Positions 6,927 through 8,181 of a DNA stretch of 8,181 nt are shown here, piece by piece. The stretch comes from Chitinophagaceae bacterium. GTDB taxonomy: Bacteria; Bacteroidota; Bacteroidia; Chitinophagales; Chitinophagaceae. Location: NCBI GenBank assembly GCA_025963615.1, contig JAOQAL010000310.1, forward strand, positions 1-8,181. The letters run 5' to 3'. The position numbers and the translations under genes are program-made. The stretch's first letter is position 1, and each line of letters begins with the position of its first letter. Below the pieces are notes generated by a model. That model saw only the letters and a list, made by a program, of their open reading frames with translations. It was not told the DNA's origin and did no database searches.

Positions 6927-6975
6927 TATATAATTAAAAAAACGCTGATCAGGCCAGCGTTTTTTTAATTATATA
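6927..6975. terminator. Perfect 21-bp hairpin between first subunit and chaperone genes (attenuating terminator)
   Basis: Arms 6927-6947 and 6955-6975 are exact reverse complements around a 7-base loop (ATCAGGC). The GC core CGCTG/CAGCG is followed on both strands by seven T, so it can act as an intrinsic terminator in either direction. It begins 12 bases after the stop codon of the first subunit gene and ends before the chaperone ATG. Since all genes run the same way and no new promoter is seen, partial termination is the natural reading: much subunit mRNA, less chaperone/usher mRNA. It may also protect the 3' end of the subunit mRNA. Confidence 0.88.
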
Positions 6976-6987
6976 GTTAAGATAATT

Positions 6988-7494
6988 TTAGTTGTAATTG
7001 ACTGTTACAAATAAACCGCTTGCATTACTATAAGTTCCTGCCACAGCATTAGCCGGTACATTTAAAGTAGCTTTTACTTTGATCGTTGCGCTACCTGAAA
7101 CCAGACTGCTTGATGTGCCGAGATCAGCTACAAAATTGTCCACGGTCATGGATCCGGAAACCGATCCGTTCAGCGTAATGGCTGTAGATGGGATAGAGAT
7201 GTCAAAACCACTGGTGGTTTCACCAGTAACTGTGAATTCAGCAGTAGTTTCTGCAGCACTACCGGCAAGCAAGCTGGCTCCGCCTGTTGTAGTACGGCCA
7301 TTGGCGTAATCTAATAATACAGTACCTAACGTACCACTCGCTGCCACCGTACCGAAATTCATGTCGGATACTTTTGCAATAGAAATTGGTGTTACAAGTA
7401 CGGCTGTTGTACTGGCTGTAGCAGTTGATTGAGCGAAAGTACTTGCGGAGAATGCAATCATCACAATGGCGATTGCGTAAAATTTGGTTTTCAT
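6988..7494 (-). CDS. DUF4402 domain secreted protein, probable major pilus subunit
   Basis: The 168-residue precursor has a clean signal peptide (MKTKFYAIAIVMIAFSASTFA, cleavage A21-Q22). The mature protein is small, Ala/Thr/Ser/Val-rich, without cysteine. It shows the DUF4402 layout: VTPISIAKVSDMNFGTV (34-50), GTVLLDYANGRTTTGG, AEFTVTGETTSGFDISIP (85-102), MTVDNFVAD, and the C-terminal KVKATLNVPANAVAGTYS...FVTVNYN ending at the last residue. The first mature residues (22-34, QSTATASTTAVLV) form an extension ahead of the conserved fold, with a beta-prone stretch that could serve as a donor strand for the neighbouring subunit. It is first in the operon, directly behind the promoter and followed by a strong hairpin, which fits an abundant structural subunit. 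DUF4402 has no proven role known to me. The pilin role is inference from context and fold pattern. Confidence 0.88.
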   Translation of the reverse strand: MKTKFYAIAIVMIAFSASTFAQSTATASTTAVLVTPISIAKVSDMNFGTVAASGTLGTVLLDYANGRTTTGGASLLAGSAAETTAEFTVTGETTSGFDISIPSTAITLNGSVSGSMTVDNFVADLGTSSSLVSGSATIKVKATLNVPANAVAGTYSNASGLFVTVNYN

Positions 7495-7536
7495 TTTAAT
7501 TGGGTTTTTTAATTTTAAATTGTTATACTAACGGGA

Positions 7537-7567
7537 CAAACGTAGATCACCACTATCGTTTATACAA
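7537..7567 (-). promoter_or_regulatory. Bacteroidota-type promoter of the pilus operon
   Basis: On the - strand a TTG at 7567-7565 is followed after 20 bases by TACGTTTG at 7544-7537, an exact match to the TTG-N(19-21)-TAnnTTTG consensus of the primary sigma factor in Bacteroidota. Transcription would start near 7530, giving a leader of about 35 bases before the ATG at 7494. The leader is A/T-rich, with AATTAAA just before the start and no Shine-Dalgarno site, again as expected in this phylum. Confidence 0.8.
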
Positions 7568-7596
7568 GTCTTAAATTAGCTTAATTTACTTTTTAA

Positions 7597-7707
7597 GTAG
7601 TAATCCCTAAGCCGGTTTTAATACATACTTATAGTTGCTAAGCAAAAAACAATAAATTCGGCAGAATCCCAGGCCCTAACAGCATCAACGGAGGTAGATA
7701 TCCCTAC
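7597..7707. promoter_or_regulatory. Two copies of a GTAGwwATCCCTA motif upstream of the pilus promoter
   Basis: GTAGTAATCCCTAA at 7597-7610 and GTAGATATCCCTAC at 7694-7707 match at 11 of 14 positions. The nearer copy lies about 30 bases upstream of the -33 element, a usual place for an activator site. The spacing between copies is 97 bases. Which protein would bind is unknown. The match may be chance. Confidence 0.3.
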
Positions 7708-7821
7708 TTCCTGACACAGATACGCAGTATTACAATCACAACAAACGTCAAAATTTAGGCGGCATGCCCACGAACTTTTTCATTTTGTTATTTAATATTT
7801 TCTTCGTAATCCCCAATATTA

Positions 7822-7950
7822 CTTGTCGTCCCGACAAGAACCAATAAACTATGTTTTCTACTGTGCCTATGTGGTTCCTGTTTACTGCCCAACACATAAA
7901 CTAAAAATAATAACAGGAAGAACCAATAAACTATGTTTTCTACTATGCCT
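7822..7950. repeat. Intergenic repeat pair (33 bp, one mismatch) with flanking hairpins
   Basis: Copy 1 at 7836-7868 and copy 2 at 7918-7950 (both AAGAACCAATAAACTATG..., 33 bases) differ at a single base and are 82 bases apart. A 7-bp hairpin CTTGTCG-TCC-CGACAAG at 7822-7838 precedes the first copy. GGTTCCTGTTTA at 7873-7884 is an imperfect inverted match to TAACAGGAAGAACC at 7911-7924, so the space between copies can fold on itself. The sequence type (CATAG/CTATGTGGTT blocks) is common between genes in Bacteroidota, as I recall. An open frame on the + strand at 7823-8056 is built from these repeats and is not taken as a gene. Confidence 0.75.
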
Positions 7951-7980
7951 TATGTCTAAAGATAAAGCTGGTTATCATCC

Positions 7981-8006
7981 AAAAATAAAAAGGCTGTCTC
8001 AACAGC
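7981..8006 (-). terminator. Terminator-like hairpin with T-tract, - strand
   Basis: Read on the - strand from 8006: GCTGT, loop TGAG, ACAGC, then CTTTTTATTTTT. The stem is only 5 bp, but the T-tract is good. It would stop transcription arriving from the right (see the possible gene end at 8143-8181) and so insulate the pilus operon. It overlaps the left end of the inverted-repeat element at 7991-8124. Confidence 0.45.
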
Positions 8007-8124
8007 GTGATTTTAAATCCCGCAGAGATGTTGAGAAAGTAAAGATTGATTCTTAACAGTTCATCTCTTTGCGTTCTTTGCTTCTTGGCGCCCTTTGCGT
8101 GAAATATTCATTTTGAGATAACCT
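7991..8124. mobile_element. Short non-coding element with imperfect terminal inverted repeats (MITE/REP-like)
   Basis: The left end AGGCTGTCTCAA (7991-8002) and the right end TTGAGATAACCT (8113-8124, reverse complement AGGTTATCTCAA) match at 10 of 12 positions. Inside, CGCAGAGATG (8021-8030) is an inverted match to CATCTCTTTGCG (8062-8073), and the right arm continues as runs of CTTTGCG/CTTTGC/CCCTTTGCGTGA. The element is 134 bases, has no coding capacity, and its right arm is longer than its left, which suggests an internal deletion. Sequences with repeated CTTTGCGT blocks recur between genes in Bacteroidota. That family statement is from memory. Target-site duplication was not seen clearly. 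Confidence 0.5.
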
Positions 8125-8142
8125 CTCCATTTTTGGAAATGT

Positions 8143-8181
8143 TTATTTCTTCATCAAGGTCTCAACAATATACATGGCGAC
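8143..8181 (-). CDS. Possible C-terminal end of a gene entering from the right
   Basis: On the - strand the last 39 bases read VAMYIVETLMKK followed by TAA (8145-8143). The frame is open to the window edge, ends 18 bases right of the inverted-repeat element, and has a terminator-like hairpin downstream at 8006-7981. Twelve codons are too few to identify a family or to be sure it is coding. Confidence 0.3.
   Translation of the reverse strand, partial: VAMYIVETLMKK

Noticed and set aside
7822..7950. CRISPR array
   Set aside because: Only two repeat copies, the unit is an intergenic-type sequence, the space between is itself partly inverted repeat, and no cas gene is present.
7823..8056. 77-codon + strand open frame
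   Set aside because: It is composed of the 33-bp repeats and the left arm of the inverted-repeat element, lacks any domain pattern, and would not be expected to encode a protein.

Overview
The window looks like chromosomal DNA of a member of the Bacteroidota, probably a Chitinophagaceae/Sphingobacteriales-type environmental bacterium. Coding sequence is moderately AT-rich. Leaders lack Shine-Dalgarno sites and are A/T-rich. The one clear promoter has the Bacteroidota form TTG-N20-TAnnTTTG. Exported proteins are cut before Gln, and intergenic spaces carry repeat families of a kind common in this phylum. The genus is inference.

The left part (282-1802, + strand) holds a signalling locus. First comes a decayed hybrid receiver/histidine-kinase gene (282-1143). 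It has lost the receiver Asp and the kinase His, lost its centre and changed frame several times; one shift is explained by a 22-bp tandem duplication. Twenty bases later comes an intact NarL/LuxR-type response regulator (1164-1802). The regulator is therefore an orphan as far as this window shows.

A repeat-rich convergent intergenic space (1803-2136) follows.

The main content (2137-7494, - strand) is a compact operon. In transcription order it encodes a DUF4402-type secreted subunit (7494-6988), a perfect 21-bp intercistronic hairpin (6975-6927), a PapD-like periplasmic chaperone (6900-6049), a second DUF4402-like subunit (5993-5487) and a large outer-membrane usher-like protein (5466-2137). 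Together these form a minimal chaperone-usher pilus or surface-fibre system. It most resembles the archaic (Csu-like) branch, in a phylum better known for lipoprotein-based type V pili. In the inferred model the chaperone folds the two Ig-like subunits in the periplasm, the usher secretes and polymerises them, the first subunit is the abundant shaft protein, and the second, which lacks an N-terminal extension, is a tip or minor subunit. A hairpin after the first gene would give much shaft subunit and less assembly machinery.

Two things in the usher are unusual. Its signal peptide is separated from the rest by a single in-frame TAA (5338-5340), so the usher is either recently inactivated, read through, or affected by a base error. 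Its C-terminus carries about 245 extra residues: three tandem ~50-residue repeats and a Gln-rich coiled coil.

The right part (7495-8181) holds the pilus promoter, a pair of candidate operator repeats, two intergenic repeat elements, a terminator-like hairpin and possibly the last 12 codons of a further - strand gene.
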